DNA of 64,000 nucleotides from Hyparrhenia diplandra (GCA_015847255.1 JADLZK010009265.1:124001-188000), one strand, 5' to 3'; counted from the stretch's first letter, positions 21,732 through 33,956 are shown. Program-made: numbers and translations. The notes: generated from the sequence alone by a model not told the origin.

Positions 21732-24529
21732 TGAAAGTGCATTCACCCCTATGTGGGTTTTGGCTAATTAATGACAATCAAATTAGGGACTAACATGATT
21801 ATCCAAGTATATACGCAGGTATTAATCCATTGAAAGATTTGAATGATAACATTTGGTGGTGCTAGCACCCCTCAATTTCAATGGATAGAAAGCATTTCGA
21901 CTCATGTGGATCTCTAGATTTTATACTTTAATTTGAATCATAGGAAACGCCGCACTATCAAGAGGGACAAATTAGCCTAGCTATGATGGGATTTAGTGTT
22001 CAAAATGTCTTTTAGTTAATGCGGCTGAGAGACACATGTTTCACTCACAAACACTTAGAAGGTTTGGTTGTTGCCTGTTCGGTTGGTAGTACCGAGGCAA
22101 AGAACAACCAGTACCACCAACGCTCCAGCCAACTCTGTGAACTAAGAATATGTACGCGTAGTACTGGGAAACACAAAAATGCTTCCAAGCTGAGCTCACC
22201 TCCACTTTCTCTCCCCTTGCTCCCAATCCAATCCCTAGCAAGATTTAAGTGGAGATTTGAGATTTGAGAGGGAAATGCTTCGATTTGCATCTTGAGCACT
22301 TGTATCCCCGTTCTAGTTTTCTTGATTTGTTTCTATTGCTCTTGGGTTCTTGGAACCCTAGCCGGCTAGGCATTCTTCGTGGTTGCCCGTGTTGCTCTAC
22401 TTGTGAGGGCAGCCCGAAGTGTTTTTATCATCCCATTTTCTTAGTGGAATTCTCGGGCTAACCTTTGTGGTTGCTTGAGGGAGGCAAGGAGGTTGAAGAG
22501 ACTCCGACCTTAGTCGTCACCTCAACAACGAGGACGTTGGGACTCCTTTGTGGGGAACCAAACCTCGGGATAAATCTTGTGTCCCGCGTGTGTTGGTATT
22601 TGCTAAGCCCACAGAAATATTTATAATTTGTATAATCCGCAAGCGCACGGTTACCGGTGAGCACTTCACCCGGGAGAGGGTTTAATATCGAATCCACGGG
22701 GAAACGGGTGAGGGAGACTACGATCTAATCTTAACCCGGAGTAGCACAAGACTTAAGAAGGTTGAGGGTATAGAGAGGATTACTAAGATAGCTAAATCTT
22801 AATTTGGTAAGTGATGTTGATAGTATTCTTATGGGGATGTACTCAAAGGAAAGTAAGGCCGAAACTTACTATTCCCCTAGTAACTAGGTCCTACGTGTCC
22901 TATCCAACGGGATGTGGAATCCAAAGGAATCAATGGTACTGTCACTACCATGATCTACCACGCTCCGGAAGGTAGGGTGTATCTAACGAGATATCCGAGT
23001 CCAAACACCACGTTTGCACTACGAATATTACTCTAATCTAGGTACCAGATTAAAGCACTCAAAAGAGACTCATAGACCAATAAGAATAAATATAAACAAT
23101 ATAACTTACTAAAAGAAGAAGTAGATTACCAGAGTAATTCCAAGTGTAGATTAACTTCCACCGAGGGTACAAGTATGAAGATTGTTCTAAAGATTAGAAC
23201 TAATGAGTTCTAATCCTCTCTTGAATTCCTCCGATTCCTTCCTTACGCCCTTCCGAGGGGCGCCGTCTCTATCTCTCTTGTTCTAAAGATTAGAACGAAG
23301 GTGATGAGTTCTAATCCTCTCTTGAATGCTAACTCTTCTAGTTCTAGTTCTAATTACATTCTAATTCACTAATCCCGTCGGCGCCAACTTAAACGATGGA
23401 CCTCCCCTTGGACGTGGCCCGTGCGCCCAGGGCGAGCACATGCCACCATGATCCAGTGCAGCCTACACGCACAACATGGGATCCCTCAAACCGAGAGATA
23501 ATGAGATAGAATGAGTTGATAATGAATTAGGGTTTTGCCTCGAAGGTGGGCTGGATGGCAAAGGGGGTCCACCCTTCTTATATAGGCACATGTGGTGATG
23601 AACTCATAGTCCTTGGATCAAACCGGGTGACATAACTCTTCTAGCAAGTTCTAATTACGGTGTAGATACAACCTCAAAGTCATGGGTTACAAACGAGATA
23701 ATGACATGAGTTGAAAAAGACTAATCTGGTGATGATTGGCCTTGGCAACGGTGTAGATACAACCTCAAAATTGTTACAAACCGACGGCCTAAAAATGGCG
23801 GCCGGCCTAAAATTGCCCGGCCGCCAGGTGTAATCTCCTCTAGGCCTCTCATCTCTTCTGGGTGTCTTCTGGGTATCTTCTAGAGTGTTTTAGTCCACAT
23901 TTTGGGTTGAGTTACTTCACGGTCAAGTCTTGTCATCGTATGAGATGTATATTCCGGAACTTTCTCCATTCTTCTCTGCATTTATCTATTAAGTCCCTGA
24001 AAAGATATAAATCACCAAAGCTCGTGGAATTATGTTAGTAAAGCCCCTAGACTTATGTTGATATTCATTTTAAGTCCTTATTTCATGTCAGTTGACTAGT
24101 AATTTTATGCTATAACAGGTGTCAACAGCGTGCTTGTTGTTGTTAATTATTACGATTACTTGTGCTATCACTTGTTCTTCGTCTTCTTCTATTCTCTCTA
24201 CCCCCTCTCTTAGGTTGTGGGTGCCCAATCTACGATTCAGTGAAGGGGCAAGCAAAGGAAGTGCAAGAACTTCATCACCATCATCTCAAGGAGTGGGGTA
24301 AAGATCTAATCTGAAATCCAAACTCGTTTAACTAAGATTTCGTAGCTACATTAGGGGATCGGTAGTACTACTGGTTTGCGTCGGTAGTATTGGGTGTCCT
24401 ACCAGCATTACCAACAGAAACCAGTTCGTAGTACCGATCGAATATTTGACTTACACTTTCGAGTTTGTAAGTTTTAGGTGTTAAAGATAGGCCTATTCAC
24501 CCCCCCCTCTAGGCCTTTAGATCCTTTCA
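21732..24529 (+). mobile_element. Solo LTR-C, split by solo LTR-E
   Basis: It begins TGAAAGTGCATTCACCCC (21,732) and ends CCTCTAGGCCTTTAGATCC..TTTCA (24,529). Flanks are CGAAG (21,727-21,731) and CAAAG (24,530-24,534), a 4/5 match consistent with a target duplication after a G to A change. It is about 1.26 kb once LTR-E is removed. It contains short inverted AGTACCGA/TCGGTAGTA motifs at 22,085-22,120 and 24,360-24,440. No internal domain is present. Confidence 0.65.
22591..24127 (-). mobile_element. Solo LTR-E, relative of element D, with TSD
   Basis: TGTTGGTATTTGC...GGTGTCAACA, 1537 bp, with a perfect 5-bp target duplication GCGTG (22,586-22,590 and 24,128-24,132). It shares with the element D LTR the termini, the TCCGCAAGCGCAC block, the CTTATATAGGC promoter block (23,575) and the end block GGTCAAGTCTTGTCATC...TATTCCGGAACTTTCTCC. 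That also gives the minus orientation. A solo LTR with intact duplication is the usual product of LTR-LTR recombination. Confidence 0.85.
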
Positions 24530-24534
24530 CAAAG

Positions 24535-25226
24535 TTCTTAGGTTAGTTAGACCACCGCTTATGCGTTTGCTCTAGGCTTAGGCTTAGTGTTTAGTGAGAT
24601 TTCTATATCTCCAAGAGTTGTACATCAGAGGGGCTCGAAGTCTTACGAGACCACACCAACCACGTTAGTGGTGTGGCCGCAACCATGTATCGAAGGGAAC
24701 AAGGCCTGCGGTGATTGCCGGAAGCTTGATAGTGAAGACGGCGGGGAGCATCCGGGAGAGGCTTGCTGGAAGGCACGTCGAAGACCTACTTGCGTGTGGG
24801 GAAGGTCGAGGCTATCCACGGAGTTACCCGACCGGGAGCTTGGCCCTTGCAAGGGATTCCTTGTGAGGGGCTCCAAAGAGGATTAGGGGGAAGCTTGCGC
24901 GCTTCTCGATACCTCGGTAAAAATACTAGAGTCATCAACGGAGTTTGCATCTCTACCTCACTTTACCTTCCGCATTTATATTTGTTTTATCTTTCCTAGA
25001 TTAGTTGATAGACTACTTGATAGGATTGGAACTAGGTTACAAAATTCTTGTGCGGTAGAGATAGCAACACGCCTAGCAAAACTGTAGTTGCACATATAGA
25101 TAGTTTACTTTATTGCAATAGGTTTTGATTAAGTGAAGTTAGAGGCCATAATTAGAAATAGAATTTTAAGTGCCTAATTTACCCCCCCCCCCCCCGCCGC
25201 CGTTTAGGCGTCATGATTGCCTTCAA
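24535..25226 (+). repeat. LTR-A, 5' LTR segment 3 (R/U5 side)
   Basis: It continues LTR-A after solo LTR-C. It ends in a C-run (25,183-25,195), CGTTTAGGCGTCATGATTG and CCTTCA, two bases before the PBS. Its first part has a relative at about 7735. Confidence 0.6.
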
Positions 25227-25227
25227 G

Positions 25228-25240
25228 TGGTATCAAAGCC
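25228..25240 (+). other. Primer-binding site of element A
   Basis: TGGTATCAAAGCC, one mismatch from TGGTATCAGAGC, the initiator tRNA-Met complement used by most plant copia elements. It sits directly after the LTR end. Confidence 0.7.
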
Positions 25241-25305
25241 GGGTGGCTTAATTGAGAATCTTTTGACTTCACCGTCATTAAGCCGACGCCCTAAGAGAGT
25301 TTGGG

Positions 25306-27499
25306 ATGGATACCTCTAGACCTCCACACTTTGACAACACAAACTTCCCATATTACATTGCTACAATGGCCACACACCTTGAAGTAGTTGATCTAGGTGT
25401 ATGGAGAGTCACCCGAGACAGGATGAACCCCATCAAGAATCTCGATAAACCAACTAAGAGCTATGAAAAAGCGCTAGAGCTAAAAATTGCTTGTATGAAT
25501 CTTTTGATGAAAATATCTTTAACCAAGTGTATAAATTGAAAATTTCACATGAAATTTGGTTAAAATTGCATGAGCTCCATGATGGCACTAGTAATGTTCA
25601 TGAGCAAAAACATTTTCTAGCTAAGAAAAAATTATGATACCTTTAAATGAAAGATGATGAGCTTGTTCGTGATATGTATACTCATTTGAATCTAATTATC
25701 AATGAGATAAATTCTATAGGAATCACAAAGCTAGGGTGATGCGGACATCGTGAGGAAGATCATCACTGTGCTTCCACAAAAAAGTATGGAAGCATCGTCA
25801 TCATCCTTCACAACTTGAGGACTTGAGCACCATGACCCCGGGCATTGTCAATGGCAAGCTAGTGGCATTTGAGATGTCACACAAAACGGGTCAAGAAGAG
25901 GCCTCTTCACCAAGTGAAGGAAAAGATCTCACATGCCATAACACTCAAAGATGAAGGGCAAGACAGTTGAGTTAAGCTCACGCTCCTCAAGTGAATAATC
26001 AAGTGAAGATGAGGATGATGATGAAGAAGAAGAATAAAGTAATGATGCATCTTCCTCCTCCACCTCCGAGCTTGATGAAGAATCAATTCAAATAATCAAG
26101 AAGGTGGAGAAGATGATCCAAAGGCTCAATGTCAAGGGTGTGCCCATCCAAATACAAGATTGCATATTCATGAACCAAAGAAGAGAGCAAAGAAAGAAAG
26201 GATGCTATGGATGTGGCGAGTTGGGACACTTTGTTGAATCTTGTCCGAACAATACCCCACCCAAGATAAGAAAGAAGAAGGCGTGCAAGAACAAATCCCT
26301 CACCTCCATAAGATCATGGGATGAGTCTTCAAGCAAAGATGAATCCCAACAGAAAAGGCGTGACACATAATCAAGCTCATCACGTGTGTGCCTTATGGCA
26401 CGAGGTAACAAAAGTTCATCCTCTAGTGAGAGTGATAGTGATGATGATATGTGCCTTCTATGAATGAACTTGTGCATGACAATATTTAATTTGCACTAGT
26501 CAACAATCCAAAATATCTAAGTTGTAAGAAATGGTAGATAGTTCACAAGAAGCTTATAAAACTTTGCAAGAAAAGTTTGAAACATTTGCAAATCTTAATG
26601 TTGAGCTATCTACTAAAGTTGACCAACTAGAAGCTAGTGCACTATCTACTTCTTGCACAAGTCATGATGAGCAACTTGCTAAAAAGAATGAAAAACTAAA
26701 TAAAAAGTTAGCTAGATCACAAGATGACTACAAGAAAATGCTTGCTAAAATGGAAATTTTTAATCATTGTGATGAGCTAACAACTAAAGTTGCTAATCTA
26801 GAAGCCACCAAGGAAACCCCCACCGAGGCACCTAAAAAGAAATGTTCAATTTTTGATATGACTCAAAAAGGATGCCTCTACTTCTTGCCATGATTTATTA
26901 GACTCACCCATGTGCAACCAAGTTTCTTGTGAGAAAGCTATTGTAGATTCATGCACACAAGAGGTTGAAATGGAGAATGAGATGCTCAAGAAAGAAGTTG
27001 CTCGCCTCACCAAGGACTTGTTTCAAGCAAAAGGCAATGCAAAGCAAACCCAACTTCATCAAGATAACACCGTCAAGGGAGTGAAGAAGCTTGATAAAGG
27101 ACAAATCACGGTTTGCCATGTGTGCCACAAGGAAGGCCACAAGTCTTTTGAGTGCAAGGTGAAGCAAGGGTTGGAGCAAACAAGAAAGACAAAAGGCAAA
27201 CAAGCAAGCTCTCCAACATCTACACCAACAAGGTGAACAAGAAAGCCTCCACACCTTATCTCTTGAAGAAGAAGAACAATGACAAGGTGGTGGCAATCTA
27301 GGTGAACAAGTTAGCCAAGAATGGGGACAAACACATTTGGGTGCCAAAGGGTATCATTTCAACCATGAAGAGCACCAAAAGGTTTAGGTGCCTAAAGGGA
27401 AGTGAGAAGTCCAATGGACTTCGGGGAATTTGGAGACTTGGCAAAGTTTGGGTTCATTTCATGGGATGCAACATGATGGACAAGGTAATTGCCAAGTGA
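25306..27499 (+). pseudogene. Element A gag, broken, with two CCHC zinc knuckles
   Basis: The first frame (25,306-25,539) has RPPHFDNTNFPYYIATMATH, the start of copia Gag. The middle is broken by stops. Frame 26,104-26,370 has the zinc knuckle CYGCGELGHFVESC (C-X2-C-X4-H-X4-C). Frame 26,531-26,893 is a coiled coil (LSTKVDQLEASAL, EQLAKKNEKLNKKLARSQDD). Frame 26,910-27,236 has a second CCHC knuckle, CHVCHKEGHKSFEC. At 27,302-27,400 WVPKGIISTMKSTKR resembles the Gag-Pol linker of Sirevirus-like copia elements (from memory). Sequence after 27,500 has no pol. Gag would bind element RNA and form particles. Confidence 0.65.
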
Positions 27500-28579
27500 G
27501 TAAGTGAAAATTATGGACCCAAATTCCCCTCCCATGTTAGGTAACTAGATTTAAATTCTTGCAATTTCAATTAGCATCTAGTTCCTTATATGCCTAGTTT
27601 TGCATTTGCATATCTAAATTCTTGTCATGCAATTGTTAGGTAAAGCATATGTTACGGTTGCTCGGTATCATTCTTAACCTTGGAGCAAACGTACATGGTT
27701 TGAAATGTTTAGGAGCATGGCACATAGCTTATCTTTAATTTGTTTATCTAATATATGCTAAAGTCTAATTTGTAGAAAGTACTCCCCATGTCATCATGTG
27801 ACATGTTGATTTAATTCAATGTGCATATCTCCCACAAGTATTCGATGCTTGTATGCACAGATTTAGGGGGTGCTCTCTACGAGTTGGATCTTTTGAGACT
27901 AACATTCTTTCAAGTCTATCATGTGTGTAGTCTCATTGCAAGGAAAATGGAGTCCCTAGAGATGAGCATCATGCTTTCACAATCATCATTCAATTGGTAA
28001 CAATCCAATTGATGTCTTCATGTGGTATCTCTATCACAATCTTTTAAATTAGATATTTATATGTTTCTCCATGAATTATATAGATTAAACTCCTTTGTGC
28101 ATCAATTTGCCAATTATGTATATGCTTTGCTTTCCACTATATGTATGTATTTAGGCGGAGTTTAACCTATGTAATGTGAGAGTAAAGTTTTGTGACCTAT
28201 TCCACTCCACATACAAAGGCTCACAAAATTTGACCCTCCTTGTGCTACTAATGTCTTCCTTTTCGGTGTTTGATTCCAAAGGGGGATAATTTGTAGGACC
28301 AAAAGCAAGCCCAAATCCATTGATCAAAGGATGCGTCCAAATTGGGAATGGTCCATGAAAGGGAGAATTGTGGATTATGGATTTAGGGGGAGTATAAGTC
28401 CATAATACCACTAGGGGACATGAGCAAGGACAAGATGAGTTCATTATAGTATCCTTCAAATGTGGTATCTTTAGCATCATATGAACTTGTCCTTGCATTG
28501 CATCCTATCAAGTAGAAAGTTTAGTTTTTTTTGTATGTATTATTATTTGCCTTCTTTGGTCATGTTGTCATCAATCACC
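27500..28579. other. Element A 3' non-coding region
   Basis: No open frame of note and no pol. The sequence runs to the PPT. The element appears to go directly from gag to its 3' untranslated region. Confidence 0.55.
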
Positions 28580-28593
28580 AAAAAGAGGGAGAT
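28580..28593 (+). other. Polypurine tract of element A
   Basis: AAAAAGAGGGAGAT directly before TGTAAGGAAAATGG. This defines the start of the 3' LTR and the plus orientation. Confidence 0.75.
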
Positions 28594-28880
28594 TGTAAGG
28601 AAAATGGACCTCGGCCCATTTAATTTGGATTTTGGTGTTTGAATGACCAACATGACCAAATGAGACTAACATGGTTGCAAGTGTTTATATGCAAGCCATG
28701 ACTTGGACAAAGGCGACAAGGTGATTTGATAATCAACATCTCAAGAAATACCTTAGAATCTCATGAGAAGACCTCAAAGATCCAGCCAAGTCCAAGCATG
28801 AAGGTGGAACCGAGCCCGAAGAAAAGATCATGAAATTGCAAGTCAAGGAAAAAGGCTTCGACGCATATAGCGGACGCGTC
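28594..28880 (+). repeat. LTR-A, 3' LTR fragment
   Basis: About 290 bp matching 9313-9640 at high identity, then similarity stops at about GCATATAGCGGACGCGTC. It lacks the tandem unit present in the 5' copy. A deletion has removed the rest of the LTR and the right-hand target duplication. Confidence 0.7.
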
Positions 28881-29550
28881 CACAAGTGTTAGCCAACCAA
28901 AGTCAGTCTTCTAGTCATCCTGATTCCTCGGTCCATGCTTCGCATCCGTCTTTACCGCTCCCAGTCCACCGGCACGATGTGACTCTACTATACATTTTTC
29001 CATAGCCACAACCATTTGTGTGCTCCACATCTACACAACAGCAAAACCAAAAAGACTGGCTAGTCTCACACTCAACCAACATCACAACTCAACACACATG
29101 GCCACATATCAACCATGTGTTCATAACCATCTTTGTTGGGTTAGAGAGAAGAAGGATATTCGTTGACAATATCATCACATTACTGTAACGTGAACCGGAA
29201 CAGTGCACTGCGGGATGAAACCAAAGCTCCTACTAAAAAGAACCTAAATTGTTCTTTAATCTATTTAGCAGCCAACTCTCTTCCCTGTTAGCTGGGAAGC
29301 TCAAACTTGACGTGAACAGTCGAAGCCCCAATATATGATGTAGAAATGACAAACCTTGTGACGATATATCCTTACCTTTGATATAGTATAAGTAGACTGC
29401 GGGGCAGTCGTCGCCTGCCGAAGAATAACACTTAGTGTGGGAACAAAGCTTAATGATGAGAACCAAAGTATCACGAATAAAGCAAATGTCCCTACCCGTA
29501 GTGCTAACTTTTTCTCATACTTATCTTGAGCACCACCGTATTACCCAGTA
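28881..29550. other. Intergenic, nothing supported
   Basis: Unique-looking sequence between the truncated LTR and a possible 5' leader. No coding segment or repeat is recognised. Confidence 0.4.
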
Positions 29551-29737
29551 CAGCAAAGAACAATTCCTTGAGTTGGTTTTCCTCATCAGACTCTGAGGTG
29601 GTGTCTGGTGTGGTTGGTTGGTTCTGTCATCTGTGAATCCCATTCCCGTCTTCGTAGAGCTCTTGAAGCTTCAATTCGCTCACCGGAGTGGTAGCAGCGA
29701 GGGTCTTGGGCGATGAGACGTTCTCCTGTGCGACCGG
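29551..29737 (+). other. Possible 5' exon of the Cys-tail gene
   Basis: A leader-like segment ends with ATG at 29,713 and eight codons (MRRSPVRP) plus one base. A strong donor (CCGG|GTAAGAG) follows at 29,738. The phase fits the acceptor CTGCAG before 31,738. The exon's 5' limit is a guess. RNA evidence is lacking. Confidence 0.35.
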
Positions 29738-30327
29738 GTAAGAGCCTCCTATCTTCCTATATATCTTCCACGGTTGCGGGCGTTGGGATTTGGGAACTTG
29801 GGATCCTGTGGTGCTGTGACTGTAACTGTCATATCGGATTCCGTTTTGATGCTATGAATTTTTTTATCCCTCTTTGATTAGAACTTTCATCTTGTGAGAA
29901 CATTATTACGGAGTACTCCTCCGTATCAGTTCGGGCTTTTTTTTTTTCTTTCCTTTTTTTTTCGTTTTCCGTTAGTCCGTGTGGTGTCCGTGTCCATTTT
30001 TCCCATGTCCGTTCGGATGGCCATTCAACCACTTTATTTAGTAATTGTCAAAAAAGAAAACACTTTGTTTTGTACGAAGTATTCTTTGTTCTGGTTTTTG
30101 TCGTCCGTACGTGCCAATTTCCTATACATGGCTTGTTGCGTGGGTGTAAAGTTTTTTTTTGTCACATCGGATATCGGTATTCGAACAAATTACAAAATCA
30201 GTTTGTAAACCACAAGACTAATTTATTAAGCCTAATTAATTTATCATTAACATATGTGTTACTGTAGCTATTAGTGTCTAATCATAAACTAATTAGGCTT
30301 AAGGGCATCTTCAATGGTTGCCAAATA

Positions 30328-30570
30328 CTCCCTCCGTCCCAAATTATAAGTCGTTTTGACTTTTTTTGACAACAAGTTTGACCACTCGCCTTATTCAAAA
30401 AAAAATTTGTGCAAAATATCATTTTTTTGCCATGGCTTTCTTTATTAGTATAAGTTCTTAAAGAATGACTTGAATTTGACAATAATTATGTAAATTTTTT
30501 GAATAAGACGAATGGTCAAACTTTGGAGTCAAAAAAAAGTCAAACGACTTATAATTTGGGATGGAGGGAG
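30328..30570. mobile_element. Stowaway-like MITE 1
   Basis: Inverted termini CTCCCTCCGTCCCAAATTAT / ATAATTTGGGATGGAGGGAG flanked by TA, 243 bp. Longer inverted homology (AAGTCGTTTTGAC / GTCAAACGACTT) would form a hairpin. Confidence 0.8.
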
Positions 30571-30706
30571 TAGCTAGTTAGAAGAAATTTTATTGGCTAT
30601 CAATATCGTAAAATAATTTGCAAATAGCTAGCTAGATGAGACGTATAAATAAGAAAAAATAAATATTTTTATTATTATTTTTATATCTCATCTAGCTAGC
30701 TAGCTA

Positions 30707-30946
30707 CTCCCTCCGTCCCAATCGAGTTTGTCACCCCGGATTCCGTGCCATCTTATTCGATACTTCGTCTTATTCAAATTTTTTATATAAATATAATTTA
30801 TTTTTTGTTACGACTTATTTTATCAATAAAGATACTTGAATATTGATTAATTTATTTTCTGATTTGCATAAATATTTTGAATAAGACGGATGGTCAAACA
30901 TGAAGTTCAAAAGTCAAAAACGTCGGTCGGCATGGGACGGAGGGAG
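30707..30946. mobile_element. Stowaway-like MITE 2
   Basis: Inverted termini CTCCCTCCGTCCCA / TGGGACGGAGGGAG flanked by TA, 240 bp, 136 bp from the previous MITE. It has a different interior, so it is a separate insertion. A GCTAGCTAGCTA tract lies between the two. Confidence 0.8.
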
Positions 30947-31737
30947 TATCTACAAATTGTTGCTCATAGCCAATAGAATCCAAGACTAACTATTTGGCCA
31001 TCATTGGAGACGCCCTAAAAGATGTCTCGTAAAAAGTATGCAAACTATTGCAATTAGTTATTTTATATCTACATATAATGCTCCATACATGTGTGCAAAC
31101 ATTTGATGAGATAAGGTGTAAAGTTTTTGAGTGGGACTAAACATACTAGTGTATCTTTCCCGGTAGCTAGAGTTTTATTTTTAAGTAACGTAGCCTTGAG
31201 CTTTGTTTACAAGTAGCCTTCAGTTATTACAACCGGTATGCACAAATGAATCAGCACGTATTATAAATTAAATTGATGATTTTTACATAATTGGCACGGT
31301 AGCTTGACTTTAGGCAACTTTTAAATATTGTTGGACAGATGGAGCAGTAAGATTGTTTTTTTTTTTTTTGATGAAAACCAGTAAGATTGGTTATTATAGT
31401 TAACAATCATGTATTCATTTCTATATCATTCTTGTTGCATGAGCAATAAAGGTAATTGGGAATTAATCGTACATTAGCATTATGCTTCCATTTTTCTTTT
31501 TGAAACAAACATTATGTTTCCAATAGTTTCTATGCAATAAATATATTCCACAATGTGCCAGTCTTTTTTTTTTTTTTTTGAAGATACAATGTGCCAGTCT
31601 TACCAAAATCTGCAAATGGATGACACGCAGACAAATACTACAAGCCGCAACAGCGGACCAGCACTGCAGATTTTTTTCGCTCAAGCCCAGTACCAGCACA
31701 ACAGCGGACAAACACTACACAGAGACAAATACTGCAG

Positions 31738-32426
31738 TAGATAGAGGACCGATTTCTGTGCCACCGCCACAGCCATGGCCGACTTCAGCTTCACCCGCAG
31801 TAGACAAAAGTACGGCGGCGAAGGCAGCTTCGCTCGCAGTAGACAAAGGACATACTACGGCGGAACCTAGTTGCGAAAAAAAGATTCTAGTGCCTCCTCG
31901 TGATGGAGAGTTTACTGCTTCACCTAAGGTCAGTATTCTCGCAGTACACAATGCAAGTCGTCCCGTTTTGCCAGGATCGGCAGCGGCAGATAAGAGGCCA
32001 ACTAGGGAGCTGAACAATGCTGCTGGCGACAACCATGGCACTACAGTCAGTGAAGAGGATCTGCCACCGGTAGCAACAAAGCATGAGGCCAGAAGCCAAC
32101 CACCCGTCTCACCACCAGCCCTGCCGTCAGAATCAGAATCAGAATCATCACCACCAGCCACTACAGCTCCTTCAAGTCCCAGCCCAGCAACGCCCGTGCC
32201 CGTGCCTGCCGGCAACAGCGGCACAACAGCGAGCGAAAAACGGTTTCCCACTGCAAGACCCAGCCCAGCCGCACCAGCAATGCCTGCGCCTGCCGGCAAC
32301 AGTGGCACAACAGCGACCGAAAAACAGCACGAGAGTTCTTGCTGCGACGACTGCTGCGACTGCCTGCATTCTTGCTGCAACCGCCTGCTTTCTTGCTTCG
32401 GCCTTGGCCCGTGTGTTTGCTCATGA
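31738..32426 (+). CDS. Orphan Pro/Ala/Ser-rich protein with Cys-rich tail
   Basis: The frame is open from 31,578 to TGA 32,424-32,426. I start the exon at 31,738, after an acceptor CTGCAG whose phase matches the MRRSPVRP exon at 29,713-29,737; that would give about 237 residues. The N-terminal half has three AVDKG/AVDRG-like repeats. The middle is Pro/Ala/Ser-rich, with a duplicated PAGNSGTTASEKRFP / PAGNSGTTATEKQHE unit. The last 30 residues contain ten cysteines (SSCCDDCCDCLHSCCNRLLS, then FGLGPCVCS). The tail recalls Cys-rich membrane-proximal tails of small plant proteins, but I do not recognise the family. The function is unknown. The 3' flank 32,427-33,100 looks like UTR and spacer. Confidence 0.5.
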
Positions 32427-33956
32427 TCCCAAAATTAAGCATGGAATGGAAGCAAGCATCTGAATCAAAATCAGAGGACTCTACACCTATGTCTGTTCTG
32501 TTGTATACTGTTGTGTCAAAATTGCACTAGCATCAAATCTTTTGTAGGTTTATTTGTGGCATTTGTTGAAAGGACATGTACAGGGTTGAATAGATTATCA
32601 GCATGGCTTTATCAGTCTTGGTACAGTGTTTTTAACGGTACTTTACTTTTCAGTCTATCTTTTCACCAAATAGAACAACCGGTAGATTCGGTGCAATGGT
32701 CTTTTCACTCTGTATTTTTCTGAAATCTAAAAGAACACTAGTCGTTCACTGTACTGCAATTTTAGTGGCAAGGGAGCAGAATCAGCCGTGTTCCAGTACA
32801 TTATGTTCCAAGCCGATCGGATACGTGACAGAGATTTGCTCTATATATTTTCTTGTGGCTATACAAATGTCTATGCCATAATATCAACAATGAATTCTCG
32901 TAACGCCAAGCTTTTTTACAAGAAAAGGTACTAGTAAATCAGTAACTTGGGCGGTTTGTACATAGACATTTAATCACTATTCACTGGCTTTTGTCAAACC
33001 TGAGCTCGATGCGCTCACGTCTATTATAAACCCAATTGTATTCATACGCCTAATCGTAGAACGATGAACCAGTAACTTGCGGATTGACCATTGTGATCTT
33101 TTGTGGTTTTCCAGGTATGATGGTGACGTTGTAAAGTCTTGATGTCATGCCTTCCGAGGATAGGTGGCAAATAAATACTAGATTACAGCTGAAAATTGAA
33201 GGATACGTCTCGTAGATTACTTTCCATGTTTTGAAAGTTACTCTTTAACAGATAACTCCATTTGTTTCACCTTCTCTTTCGTGGGTACATATATATATAC
33301 ACCACTGCATATTAGGCTTCTGCATATTTTACAGCACAAATGCCCAAACAAGATTGTGATTTGTGAGAACTGACGGCCAAGGGATAGATCAGCATTCCAC
33401 AAAAGAAATAGTAAGAAACATCCAGTTTTGGCAGAGATATTCTTCGACCCTTGGTCCATAGGTGCACTAACAGTAAGCACTAAGTTGACGAGAACTATGC
33501 ACAATGATAGCAGCAAGTACACATTTGATCGTGCTACTACTTGTTAACTAATACGGTAACGGTATCTAAAACTAGAAGCCATACCAAGCCAAGATTGCAT
33601 CATATTCATATCGACAAGTGATCTGTCTTTCGAAATTTCAGATTGCACATGTCCCATTGAGATGTCTTCAGACCCATCAATCACAATGCTCAAAAATCAG
33701 CAGCATGTTCGAGCATTAGTAAAAGATAAAAAGATCAGTTTCGATGGCCTCTGACCACACAGAACAATAGCAATCCAAGGGCAATGCCCCTGTGGACACT
33801 ATCACTGAGAGTGAAAGCTTCACATGGAACATGGTTCATGGCATCCACAGAATCAAAAGATAGAAAAAGGACGTCTGATTACGCACGAACTTTATCCCAA
33901 ACCTACCATTTATACAGCTTCAATTCCAATACCTGACAGCCTCCAAGCCACTGGAT
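32427..33956. other. Intergenic region between convergent genes
   Basis: Presumed 3' UTRs of the Cys-tail gene (+) and the DUF866 gene (-). No further gene or repeat is supported. Confidence 0.4.

Larger units (their letters stand above)
9313..28880 (+). mobile_element. Composite Ty1/copia element A (gag-only), heavily nested
   Basis: The element starts TGTAAGGAAAATGG (9313). The same start recurs at 28,594, directly after a polypurine tract (AAAAAGAGGGAGAT, 28,580-28,593), which marks the 3' LTR. The 5' LTR is split into 9313-9965, 21,603-21,731 and 24,535-25,226, about 1.47 kb in total. It ends CCTTCA and is followed by the PBS TGGTATCAAAGC at 25,228. The interior 25,227-28,593 carries only gag-like sequence. 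The 3' LTR matches for about 290 bp and is then truncated near 28,880. Solo LTR-B and solo LTR-C are inserted in the 5' LTR. The element is non-autonomous: no protease, integrase, RT or RNase H is seen. Confidence 0.75.

Noticed and set aside
31715..32442. Minus-strand frames of 221 and 93 codons opposite the Cys-tail gene
   Set aside because: The plus frame shows internal protein repeats and a structured Cys tail, while the minus frames are Leu/Val/Ala-rich shadows.
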